From: JACPDH01 sp041671505
GTDB lineage: Bacteria; Acidobacteriota; Thermoanaerobaculia; Gp7-AA8
Direction: 5' to 3'
Length of the DNA: 64,000 bases
NCBI GenBank assembly: GCA_041671505.1
Contig: JBAZBK010000002.1
Coordinates: 124,001-188,000, forward strand
Part shown: in pieces, positions 16,371-24,185 of the stretch
Layout: every line of letters starts with the position of its first letter
Position numbering within the stretch: the stretch's first letter is position 1
Program-made: the position numbers and the translations under genes
The notes under the pieces: generated by a model
Databases searched by the model: none
Seen by the model: the letters and a program-made list of their open reading frames with translations, nothing else
What the model was told of the DNA's origin: nothing

Positions 16371-18596
16371 ATGCGACCGAAGATGACCGTAGCCGCCGTC
16401 TGCATGACGGCTTCGATACTCGCCGCCGCTGTTTACGCCGAACCTGGCGCAGCTCCGATCGGCGTCAGCCGCGCGACCGGCGAGATCCGCGTCGACGGCG
16501 AGCTCGACGACGCCGCGTGGAAAGACGCGACCCGCATCGACACCTGGTACGAGACGAACCCCGGCGACAACATCGAGCCGAAGGTGAAGAACGTCGGCTG
16601 GATGACCTACGACGAGAAGTACTTCTATGTCGCCCTCGAGTTCTTCGACCCCAACATCAAGGCGCTTCGCGCGCCCTACGCCGACCGCGACAGCGTCGGC
16701 TCGCCGAACGACTACGGCGGGATCATCCTCGGCACGAGCGGCGACGGCAAGACCGCGATTCTCTTCCTTGCCAACCCGCGCGGCATCCAGTACGACGCGA
16801 TCACGAGCGACACCTCCGGAGAAGACTCGGCTCCCGATTTCTTCTGGGACTCCGCGGCACGAGTCCACGAGGATCGCTGGACGCTCGAGATCCGCATCCC
16901 CTTCTCCTCTCTGCGTTATCCGGAGACCGGCGATCAGAAGTGGACCGCGATCCTCTACCGGAACTACCCGCGCGACCGGCGCTACCAGATGTTCACTGCG
17001 AAACTGCCGCGCGACGTCTCTTGTTTCGTCTGCAGCTACACTCCCCTGACCGGCATCGAAAAGCTTCCGGCTGCGGGCGGACTCGTCGCCGCGCCGTTCG
17101 TGACCGCGAGCGAGACGAGCCTCCCCGAGGACGGCCTCGGTTCGCCGCTCGAGAGCCAGGGAACGGACTTCGAAGCCGGCCTCGACGCGAAGTGGACGCC
17201 CAACGCGAACACGGCGATCGACGCGACGATCAATCCCGACTTCTCGCAGATCGAGTCGGACGTCGCCGTCATCACGACGAACGAGCGCTTCGCGGTCTTC
17301 CTCCCCGAAAAGCGTCCCTTCTTCCTGGAAGGAAAGGACCTCTTTTCGCTGCCTCTGAACGCCGTCTACACGCGGACGATGAACGACCCTCGCTGGGGTC
17401 TGCGCGGGACGGGCAAGTCGGGCAACGCGACCTACACCGCGCTCGTCATCGACGACGAGGGGGGCGGCCTCGTGATCATGCCGGGCGCGAACAACTCGAG
17501 TTTCGCCGAGGCGGACTTCAGCTCGAAGAACCTCGTGGCGCGCGGACGCTACGACCAGGGGCTGTCGTTCGGCAGCTTCCTCGTCACCGACCGCGAGATC
17601 GAGGGCGGGGGCCACAACCGGGTGATCGGCCCCGACCTCCAGTGGCGGCCTAACGAGCAGGACACGGTGACGGTGCAGTTTCTCTACTCCGACAGCGAGA
17701 CGCCGAACCGCCCCGACCTCGCCGACGAATGGAACGGGCAGAAGCTCTCGGGACACGGAGCGAAGGTCGAGTGGTCGCGCGGCACGCGCACCTACGATTT
17801 CTACGGCCAGTACCTCGACATCGGCGACGACTTTCGCGCCGACCTCGGCTTCATTCCGCAGGTTGGAGTCCGCGAAGGCTTCTTCGAGGGAGGCTGGACG
17901 TTCTACCCGAAGGGCTTCTTTTCCCGCATCCGCACCTTCGTCTGGGCCGACTACACCGCCGACCGCGACGGGAACGTCGTCTACCAGGAGGTCAATCCGG
18001 GCGTCGGGATGGACGGGCGCTGGAACTCCTTCATGCGATTCTCACTCGCCTCGGGCAAGGTCGAGGCGGGACACGGGCCGATCGACCGAACTCGTCTCTT
18101 CTACACGTTCCAGGCGAATCCGGGCCGCATCGTCAATCGGCTCGACCTGAACGGATGGGTGGGAGAGGAGATCGATTTCGCGAATTCTCGTCCCGGTGAC
18201 GGTGCGAAGATCGCGTTCAACGCGACGATCAGGCCGACCGACCATCTCGAGCTCGTCGCGAACACCGAGTACCGGTTTCTCGACGTCGAGCACGGCAAGC
18301 GCCTCTTCGACGCGCAGGTCGAGCGCCTCAAGGCGACCTACACGTTCAACTCGCGCTCGTATCTCCGGCTCATCGGTCAGCACGTGCGTACCGACCGCGA
18401 TCCGTCGCTTTATTCATTCCCCGTCGACGAGCACTCGGGCACGCTCGACCTCTCGGCGCTCTTCGCCTACAAGCTCAACTGGCAGACGGTCTTCTTCCTC
18501 GGCTACGGCGACCAGAGCGCGCTGACCGACGCGGAGGAGTTCGAGCCTGCCGCCCGATCGGCATTCCTGAAAGTCTCGTACGCCTTCCAGATGTAA
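16371..18596 (+). CDS. DUF5916 outer-membrane protein with CBM9-like domain
   Basis: 741 residues from the ATG at 16371, chosen for AGGGGAGAG upstream and an immediate signal peptide (AAVCMTASILAAAVYA, cleaved near residue 24). Residues about 35-215 form a family-9 carbohydrate-binding-like jelly roll (IRVDGELDDAAWKDAT, EKYFYVALEFFD). The rest is a DUF5916 beta barrel containing LPEKRPFFLEGKDLF and alternating strands up to the terminal aromatic-ended SAFLKVSYAFQM, typical of outer-membrane insertion. Members often occur with peptidases or TonB systems; the ligand is unknown. It stands alone, with a kinase 107 bp downstream on the same strand. Confidence 0.9.
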   Translation: MRPKMTVAAVCMTASILAAAVYAEPGAAPIGVSRATGEIRVDGELDDAAWKDATRIDTWYETNPGDNIEPKVKNVGWMTYDEKYFYVALEFFDPNIKALRAPYADRDSVGSPNDYGGIILGTSGDGKTAILFLANPRGIQYDAITSDTSGEDSAPDFFWDSAARVHEDRWTLEIRIPFSSLRYPETGDQKWTAILYRNYPRDRRYQMFTAKLPRDVSCFVCSYTPLTGIEKLPAAGGLVAAPFVTASETSLPEDGLGSPLESQGTDFEAGLDAKWTPNANTAIDATINPDFSQIESDVAVITTNERFAVFLPEKRPFFLEGKDLFSLPLNAVYTRTMNDPRWGLRGTGKSGNATYTALVIDDEGGGLVIMPGANNSSFAEADFSSKNLVARGRYDQGLSFGSFLVTDREIEGGGHNRVIGPDLQWRPNEQDTVTVQFLYSDSETPNRPDLADEWNGQKLSGHGAKVEWSRGTRTYDFYGQYLDIGDDFRADLGFIPQVGVREGFFEGGWTFYPKGFFSRIRTFVWADYTADRDGNVVYQEVNPGVGMDGRWNSFMRFSLASGKVEAGHGPIDRTRLFYTFQANPGRIVNRLDLNGWVGEEIDFANSRPGDGAKIAFNATIRPTDHLELVANTEYRFLDVEHGKRLFDAQVERLKATYTFNSRSYLRLIGQHVRTDRDPSLYSFPVDEHSGTLDLSALFAYKLNWQTVFFLGYGDQSALTDAEEFEPAARSAFLKVSYAFQM

Positions 18597-18703
18597 CCGG
18601 GAGCCGTCGTCCGCCTCCCTCGCCGCGCCGCACGTTTCGTGGCTGGCGAGAAGGCGACCCGTCGCGTCCCCGCGCAGTCGTTCGGCGTCCTATACTTCTC
18701 GAT

Positions 18704-20908
18704 ATGCCGCGAAACGACGACCCGACGCGCAGGCTCGGCCCGAACGATACGCAGGAGATCATCGAACGGGCCATCGTGCTGAGCGACCCGCTCGATCCAC
18801 TGATCGGCGAGCTCATCGGCGGGCGCTACCAGTTGCTCGCGATGGTCGGCCGCGGCGGCTTCGGCCGGGTCTACCGTGCCCGCGACCTTAAGCTCGACCG
18901 GATGATCGCCGTCAAGCTGATGACCGAGCCGGGCGGCAGCACCGATCACGAGGCGCGACTCCGCGTGCTACGCGAGACGCGCGCGAACGCCCGGCTGCAG
19001 CATCCGCACATCGTCACTCTCCACGACGCGGGCGAGGACCCGCGCGGGCTCTATCTCGTTCTCGAGTACGTCGCGGGCACGTCGCTCGACGCGGTGCTCG
19101 CCGGCGGTCCGCTCCCTGCCGAGCGGGCAGCAGAGATCCTCCGCGAGTGCGCCGGAGCACTGGCCGCAGCGCACGCGCAGGGAATCATCCATCGCGACAT
19201 CAAGCCGGCGAACATCCTCATCACCGAGAACGGCAGCGTGAAGATCGCGGACTTCGGCATCGCGCGGCTGCTCGGCGAGTCGCATACCACCGATCGCGGC
19301 AGCATCGTCGGCACTCCGAACTACATGGCGCCCGAACAGATCGACGGCCGCGGAGTCGGCCCGGCAGCCGACATCTTCGAGCTCGGCTGCGTCGCGTACG
19401 AGATGATCTCGGGACGCCCGCCGTTCCATGGAGGGACACCGTCCGAGGTCATCGGGCGGATCCTCAAGGGACTCCCCGATCCGCTCCCACCCCTGGCGGC
19501 CAGCACCGCGCCGCTCGTCGACCTCATCACGCAGATGCTCAAGAAGAGCGCCGCCGACAGGCCGCTCCCCTCCGCGATCATCGAGGCGATCGACTCGTGG
19601 CGCGCCGGCCAGGGCGAGTCGCGACCGCGAATTCGCCGCCGGATCACGATCGACTGGAGAGTCGCTCTCGCCGCGCTCGCGTTCGCGCTGCTCATCGGCG
19701 GAATCATCGCAGTCCGTTACCTGCGACGGGCGGACACAGAGGGCGCAGCCTCGCCTCCTCCCTCGCCCACCGTCGTCCAGCGCGCGTCGGTGGAACGCTC
19801 GGCGCCACCATCCATCGTTCGCAAGAGCGTGACCTTCTCGAATCGCGACAACGTCTTCCGCTTCCTCGACTTTCTCGGCCACGATCGCCAGCAGGTGACA
19901 AGACTCGATGACCTGACCCTCCGGCTCGACGGCCCGGCGGAGGAAGTCGACAAGCGCATCGAGGAAGCGCGGATCATCGACTCGATGCCCGGGCAGCGAT
20001 TCGATTTCGGGCACAACCTCCTGAGGGACGGCCTCGCGTCGGATCAGGCCGTATCCGTCGCCCTCGCTCGGATTTCCGCCGACGAGCTCGTCGAGCTGTT
20101 CGCCTGGTCGACCGGTTGGCCCGTGGTGCAGCGCCACGATTTCCTCGACCTCGCGGCGCGTCTTGGGCCGCTCCGGGTCGAGGCGCGCGCGCAGTCGTGG
20201 GATCTCATCGTCGCGAAAGTCCTCGACGTCGCGGGCGCCGAGGCGATCCGCATCGAGTCGTCGTGGCTCATCGTCCCGAAGGGTGCGGGCGTCCGCGAGC
20301 CGCTTCGAGTTCTCGCGATCTACGAAGGCTCCCGGCCCGATCGGCGCCTGGAAGAGACGATTACAGCATTCGCCGCGCAGGGCGCGGTCATGCTGAAGGA
20401 CGAAGTATCGACGCCTCGAGGGCTCATCGTCGTCGCTCCGTCGCGTGTGATCGTCGCGCTGCGAAGCCGTCTCGCGACGAAGGAGCACGATGGCTTGCGC
20501 CTCGTGGAGCCGCCGGTCTTCTCGGGCAAGCCGATGTCGCTTCGCGTGCGCGACGCGAGCTGTGCCGAGCTCGTGGCGCTGGCGGGCGGCGCTTCCGCAA
20601 ACCCGTCGGGCGAACGGATCGCCGCGACGGTGTCCGACGTTCCGAGCGACGAGATGCTCGCCGTCGCGCTCGCCTCAGGCGACGAGGGAGCTCGGCTCCA
20701 GGGCGAGGAACCGTTCGTCGATCTCGTCGCTTCGACCACGAGCCGACCCCCGTCGTTCTACGCTCCCCTCGCCACGCTCGCGGGCGAGCGCGGAGCGCTC
20801 GTCGCCGACGAGGGCGCAAAGGCGGTGAAGCTGCATGGAAACGCGACCGACGCGGAATCGCTCCGTCGCGCGATCGTCGCCATCGACGCGATGCTCGCGT
20901 CGCGCTGA
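18704..20908 (+). CDS. transmembrane Ser/Thr kinase with secretin-N-domain-like sensor
   Basis: 734 residues. The kinase domain covers 42-300: GRGGFG loop 49-54, Lys71 (IAVK), HRDIKPAN with Asp165, DFG with Asp183, and APEQ 209-212, so it looks active. One membrane span at about 318-338 follows an Arg-rich stop-transfer segment. The extracytoplasmic part has two stretches that look like STN/secretin N domains: 448-526 (ISADELVELFAWSTGWPVV, then RVEARAQSWDLIVAKVLDVAG) and 608-660 (SLRVRDASCAELVALAGG, then VSDVPSDEMLAVALA). Each shows the strand-helix-strand-helix pattern of those domains. Such a sensor on a kinase is unusual. It might sense or dock to an envelope secretin or TonB receptor; that is inference. 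Confidence 0.85.
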   Translation: MPRNDDPTRRLGPNDTQEIIERAIVLSDPLDPLIGELIGGRYQLLAMVGRGGFGRVYRARDLKLDRMIAVKLMTEPGGSTDHEARLRVLRETRANARLQHPHIVTLHDAGEDPRGLYLVLEYVAGTSLDAVLAGGPLPAERAAEILRECAGALAAAHAQGIIHRDIKPANILITENGSVKIADFGIARLLGESHTTDRGSIVGTPNYMAPEQIDGRGVGPAADIFELGCVAYEMISGRPPFHGGTPSEVIGRILKGLPDPLPPLAASTAPLVDLITQMLKKSAADRPLPSAIIEAIDSWRAGQGESRPRIRRRITIDWRVALAALAFALLIGGIIAVRYLRRADTEGAASPPPSPTVVQRASVERSAPPSIVRKSVTFSNRDNVFRFLDFLGHDRQQVTRLDDLTLRLDGPAEEVDKRIEEARIIDSMPGQRFDFGHNLLRDGLASDQAVSVALARISADELVELFAWSTGWPVVQRHDFLDLAARLGPLRVEARAQSWDLIVAKVLDVAGAEAIRIESSWLIVPKGAGVREPLRVLAIYEGSRPDRRLEETITAFAAQGAVMLKDEVSTPRGLIVVAPSRVIVALRSRLATKEHDGLRLVEPPVFSGKPMSLRVRDASCAELVALAGGASANPSGERIAATVSDVPSDEMLAVALASGDEGARLQGEEPFVDLVASTTSRPPSFYAPLATLAGERGALVADEGAKAVKLHGNATDAESLRRAIVAIDAMLASR

Positions 20909-21025
20909 ACCGGCGCGTCCCGGCGACTCACACCTTCTCGCCTCATCCGTGTAGGATCGCGCGAGCGCCCTGAGCCGCGGCCGCCCCTCCGCGGCAGCCT
21001 CGAGGCCATGCGAGGGAGACTTGAA

Positions 21026-22270
21026 ATGATCCGACGAATTCTCGCCCTGACGGCCCTGACCTGCGCTCTCTCGTCGCCAGTGGCGCGCGCCGACGATCAG
21101 CCCCCCGCATCGGTCGAGGAGCGGCTCCGCCGCCTGGAGGAGGGCTACGATCAGCTCCGCAAGGTGAACGAGGCCCTCCTCCTCGAGAATGCGAACCTCC
21201 GCAAACAGCTCGACACCGTCTCCGCGGACGTGAAGCAACCCGTCGTCACCCCCGCGGGCAAGTCGGCGAAGCTCCAGTTCGGCGGCTTCGTGCAGGTTCA
21301 GGGCGAGGCGGGTGACGCCGTGACCGGGCGCTTCATCGACGAGAACGACCGCATCTTCGTCCGTCGCGCGAGGATCGGCATGGGAGGCAATTTCACGGAG
21401 AAGGTCGACTACCGCCTCGAGGGAGAGTTCGCGGGCTCGCTGGGCGCTTCGAGCGCGATGCGCGCGCAGATGACGGACGGCTACATCACGTTTCTGACTT
21501 CGCCCGCGTTGATGATTCGCGCCGGCCAGTTCAAGACGCCGTACGGCTACGAGCAGCTTTACTCCGACACGAAGCTGATGACCCCGGAGCGATCCACGGT
21601 GAACGATTTTCTCACGGTCGGCCGGCAGCTCGGAGTCCAGCTCGCGGGCGATCTCGCCTCGAAGCGTGTCGGCTACGCCATCGGCGCGTTCAACGGCAAC
21701 GCATCGAACACGAGCGTCAACGACGACGACAGTTTCATGATCGCCGCACGGCTGTCGTCGTACCTGGTTGGAGATGCCGCCGCGCCGCGAAATCTGCGCC
21801 TCGGCGTCAACGGCTACACGTCGGACGACACGTCGGTCGCCATTCCTCCGGTGTTCGGCGTCGACTCCACCCCGGGTAGCCCGGCGCGCGACAACATCTT
21901 CGCAGGCAACCGCACCGCCTGGGGCGTCGACACTCAGTTCGTCTCCGGGAGGACCGAGCTCTGGGCCGAATACCTTTCGACCGAGCTCGAACCCGACGAC
22001 AAGCTGCCTCGCGACCGCTTCACAGCTTCCGGGTGGTACGCGCAGGCAGGCTACTTCGCGATTCCGTCGACGCTCCAGCTCGTCGGCAAGTACGAGTGGA
22101 GCGAGCCGTCTGATGAGGTCGCGAACGACGACTTCGACGTCTACTGGCTCGGCGCGAACTGGTACCTCAAGTCGCACGACATCAAGCTTCAGCTCTTCTA
22201 CGCGCTCGACGACGGCGCGGGAGCCGACGGCTCCGGCCGCATCATCGCGCGAGTTCAGACGATCTTCTGA
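21026..22270 (+). CDS. phosphate-selective porin O/P family protein
   Basis: 414 residues. The ATG at 21026 is preferred over one six codons upstream because AGGGAG precedes it. A signal peptide ends near residue 23 (PVARA). A short coiled coil (VEERLRRLEEGYDQLRK) trimerisation helix follows, then the OprO/OprP barrel: LQFGGFVQVQGEA, FVRRARIGMGGNF, RAGQFKTPYGYEQL, and a final strand ending ARVQTIF with terminal Phe. OprP-type porins take up phosphate or pyrophosphate through a lysine ladder; selectivity cannot be judged here. No pho box was recognised. It is convergent with the DUF2721 gene. Confidence 0.9.
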   Translation: MIRRILALTALTCALSSPVARADDQPPASVEERLRRLEEGYDQLRKVNEALLLENANLRKQLDTVSADVKQPVVTPAGKSAKLQFGGFVQVQGEAGDAVTGRFIDENDRIFVRRARIGMGGNFTEKVDYRLEGEFAGSLGASSAMRAQMTDGYITFLTSPALMIRAGQFKTPYGYEQLYSDTKLMTPERSTVNDFLTVGRQLGVQLAGDLASKRVGYAIGAFNGNASNTSVNDDDSFMIAARLSSYLVGDAAAPRNLRLGVNGYTSDDTSVAIPPVFGVDSTPGSPARDNIFAGNRTAWGVDTQFVSGRTELWAEYLSTELEPDDKLPRDRFTASGWYAQAGYFAIPSTLQLVGKYEWSEPSDEVANDDFDVYWLGANWYLKSHDIKLQLFYALDDGAGADGSGRIIARVQTIF

Positions 22271-22301
22271 GACGGAGGGTCGGTCTGCCTGACGACGCGA
22301 T

Positions 22302-22805
22302 TTACTCTCGAGCCGCCTCGCCGCTGCTCGCGATCACGTTCGCGCGCGCGTAGTCCATCTCCTCGAGCGTGGAGACGATCGCGAGCCTCGCCTCGCGGAC
22401 GAGCAGCAGGCTCCCGTAGAGCAGGGCAAACGCGCCGGTGATCCCCGGCACGATCGCGACGATGTTCCAGAACGAGAAGAGCACGACCGCGGCGACGCCG
22501 AGGCTCGTCGTGACGAACAGGCCGATCGACGCGTAGAGCGTCGTGAGCGCGGTTCGAAGCATCTCGGCGCGCTGCGCGAGCTGCATGAGCTGGCTGCCGA
22601 TCAGCGCCGCACGACGGGCGACGAGCGCCTTCCCGCCGGGAGCGGTCGACTGCTCCGCCTCCGCGGAGAGCGTGCGCACCCGGTCGACCACCCGGCTCAG
22701 CCGGTTCGACGTCGAGAGGACGAGCGTCCCCGAAGCTGAGATCAGAACGGCAGGGGTGATCATCGCGCCGAGAACTTCTCCTGCAGCCGTGTTCATGACC
22801 GACAT
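22302..22805 (-). CDS. DUF2721 membrane protein
   Basis: 167 residues from the ATG at 22805; a second ATG three codons in is equally possible. The DUF2721 signature is present: MITPAVLISASGTLVLSTSNRLSR near residues 15-40 and a helical RVRTLS region. Two further hydrophobic segments (LYASIGLFVTTSLGVAAVVLF and NIVAIVPGITGAFALLYGSLLL) follow. The family has three membrane spans and no known function. A longer upstream reading overlaps the divergent barrel gene's leader and is rejected. Confidence 0.85.
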   Translation of the reverse strand: MSVMNTAAGEVLGAMITPAVLISASGTLVLSTSNRLSRVVDRVRTLSAEAEQSTAPGGKALVARRAALIGSQLMQLAQRAEMLRTALTTLYASIGLFVTTSLGVAAVVLFSFWNIVAIVPGITGAFALLYGSLLLVREARLAIVSTLEEMDYARANVIASSGEAARE

Positions 22806-22922
22806 GATACGCGCGCGCCGTCCGCACGGAAGGCATCCCACAGGCTGGCACCCTGCTTGCTTCGGAACGCACGGAGGCCTCGGCCGACTTGATGACCGGC
22901 GCCTCGAGAGGAGAGGCACCCC

Positions 22923-23372
22923 ATGCGAAAGACTCTCGTCCCACTTCTATTTGCGGCCATGCTGGCCTGCCTCTTCCCCCGCTCGGCCGCAGGAGAGGTC
23001 ACGTTCGGCCTGCGCGCCGGCGAATACACCGACATCGAGGAGCCGATGATCGGCGTCGAGATCCTCACGAAGATCGCCCCCCGCTGGTTCTTCAATCCGA
23101 ACATCGAATACGTCTTCGTCGACCGCGGCGATCTCGTCACGTTCAACGCCGACGTGCACTACGATTTCGCCACACGCGCGCCGGTGCTCGTCTGGGCCGG
23201 CGGCGGGCTCGCGGTCGTCCACGAGAACATCGTCGAGAGCGACACGAACCTCGGGGCAAACCTCCTCGGCGGGGTCGGCTGGCGCGTCGGTGAGGTCATT
23301 CCGTACGTCCAGGTGAAGGCGCTCCTGGGCGATCGCGACGACCTCGTCATCGCGGGAGGAATCCGATTCTGA
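22923..23372 (+). CDS. small outer-membrane beta-barrel protein
   Basis: 149 residues with a Sec signal peptide (LLFAAMLACLFPRSAAG, cleavage near residue 24). Amphipathic strands of about ten residues follow (FGLRAGEYTD, WFFNPNIEYVFV, VTFNADVHYDF, PVLVWAGGGLAVV, LGANLLGGVGWRV, DLVIAGGIRF), ending in Phe as in outer-membrane barrels of the OmpA/OmpW-like eight-strand type. A GAGAGGAG ribosome site precedes the ATG. The function is unknown. It stands divergent from the DUF2721 gene. Confidence 0.8.
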   Translation: MRKTLVPLLFAAMLACLFPRSAAGEVTFGLRAGEYTDIEEPMIGVEILTKIAPRWFFNPNIEYVFVDRGDLVTFNADVHYDFATRAPVLVWAGGGLAVVHENIVESDTNLGANLLGGVGWRVGEVIPYVQVKALLGDRDDLVIAGGIRF

Positions 23373-23450
23373 GGAAGAGCTTACAACGCCGATTGAACTA
23401 ATTGCCGGAAGGCGGCGATCGAAGCGCGCGTCGTCGACGAACCCGCCGCC

Positions 23451-23990
23451 TTACGGAATCGCGACCGGCAGAAGCTCGCAGCTGAAGGTCGTCCCCGCGA
23501 CGTCGAGGTAGAGGTGCCGCTCCGTCACCGAGAGCGACATCTTCGTCCGGCGTTCGACGAGCGGCACGATGCCGTCGATGAAGGTACGCTCGAAGGCGTA
23601 GATCGGGATCTCCTCGCGCTTGTGGATCTTCTGCCCGGCGAGCTGCGGAAGGTACTGGCGCAGCTCCTTGTGCGTGTAGACGGCGACGCGATCGCAGAGT
23701 TTGCTCGCCTTGTGAAGCCGCTCCGCCGCCGGCGCGCCGACGTCGATCCAGGCCGTGAGCCTCCCGGTCGGATCCTTGATCCAGATCGCCGGCTCGTCCG
23801 TCGTCGATAGCCCGCGCGTCATCTCGATCCCCTCGGTGTATTCGAGGCAGTAGGCCAGCACGCGGACGAGCATGTACTCCGCCGTCTCCGACGGATGCTG
23901 CGCGACCTTGACGTCGAGCGTCTCGTAGACCCCGCGATCGACATCCGCGAGCTCGACGACGAAGTTGAAGACGGTAGAGGTGAGGGCCAT
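23451..23990 (-). CDS. yaeQ: YaeQ family protein
   Basis: A 179-residue protein matching the YaeQ family over its whole length: MALTSTVFNFVVELADVDR at the start, HPSETAEYMLVRVLAYCLEY, EPAIWIKDPTGRLTAWIDVG, and the RLHKASKLCDRVAVYTHK segment. The fold is PD-(D/E)XK nuclease-like, with the E..D-W-x-D positions preserved, although no enzymatic activity is established. E. coli YaeQ can compensate for loss of the RfaH elongation factor. It is cytosolic and a single-gene unit. Word-B arrays start about ten bases upstream of the start codon. Confidence 0.94.
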   Translation of the reverse strand: MALTSTVFNFVVELADVDRGVYETLDVKVAQHPSETAEYMLVRVLAYCLEYTEGIEMTRGLSTTDEPAIWIKDPTGRLTAWIDVGAPAAERLHKASKLCDRVAVYTHKELRQYLPQLAGQKIHKREEIPIYAFERTFIDGIVPLVERRTKMSLSVTERHLYLDVAGTTFSCELLPVAIP

Positions 23991-23999
23991 ACGTTCAGA

Positions 24000-24182
24000 A
24001 GGCGAAAGGCGAGAGGCGAAAGGCGATAAGTAACCGCGGCAGGGTAACAGGGTTTCGTGAATCGTGTGTCAAGGCGAAAGCCGAAAGGCGAGAGGCGATG
24101 AGTAACCGCGGCAGGCTAACAGAGTTTCGCATTTCGCGTTTCCCGCCTGCTTGTCGCCCTTCGCCTCTCGCCTTCCGCCTCT
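24000..24182. repeat. B arrays with an internal direct repeat
   Basis: Family-B words (AGGCGAAAGGCGAGAGGCGA) occur at 24000-24028 and again at about 24070-24100. Each copy is followed by the same unit beginning TAACCGCGGCAGG and ending GTTTCG (24031-24057 and 24103-24128), which makes a tandem duplication of about 72 bp. An inverted B arm at about 24146-24182 closes the palindrome and touches the stop of the GGDEF-EAL gene. Confidence 0.8.
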
Positions 24183-24185
24183 GCT

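Noticed and set aside
16200..17756. 518-residue minus-strand open frame
   Set aside because: It is antisense to the DUF5916 gene, whose signal peptide, domains and C-terminus are clear.
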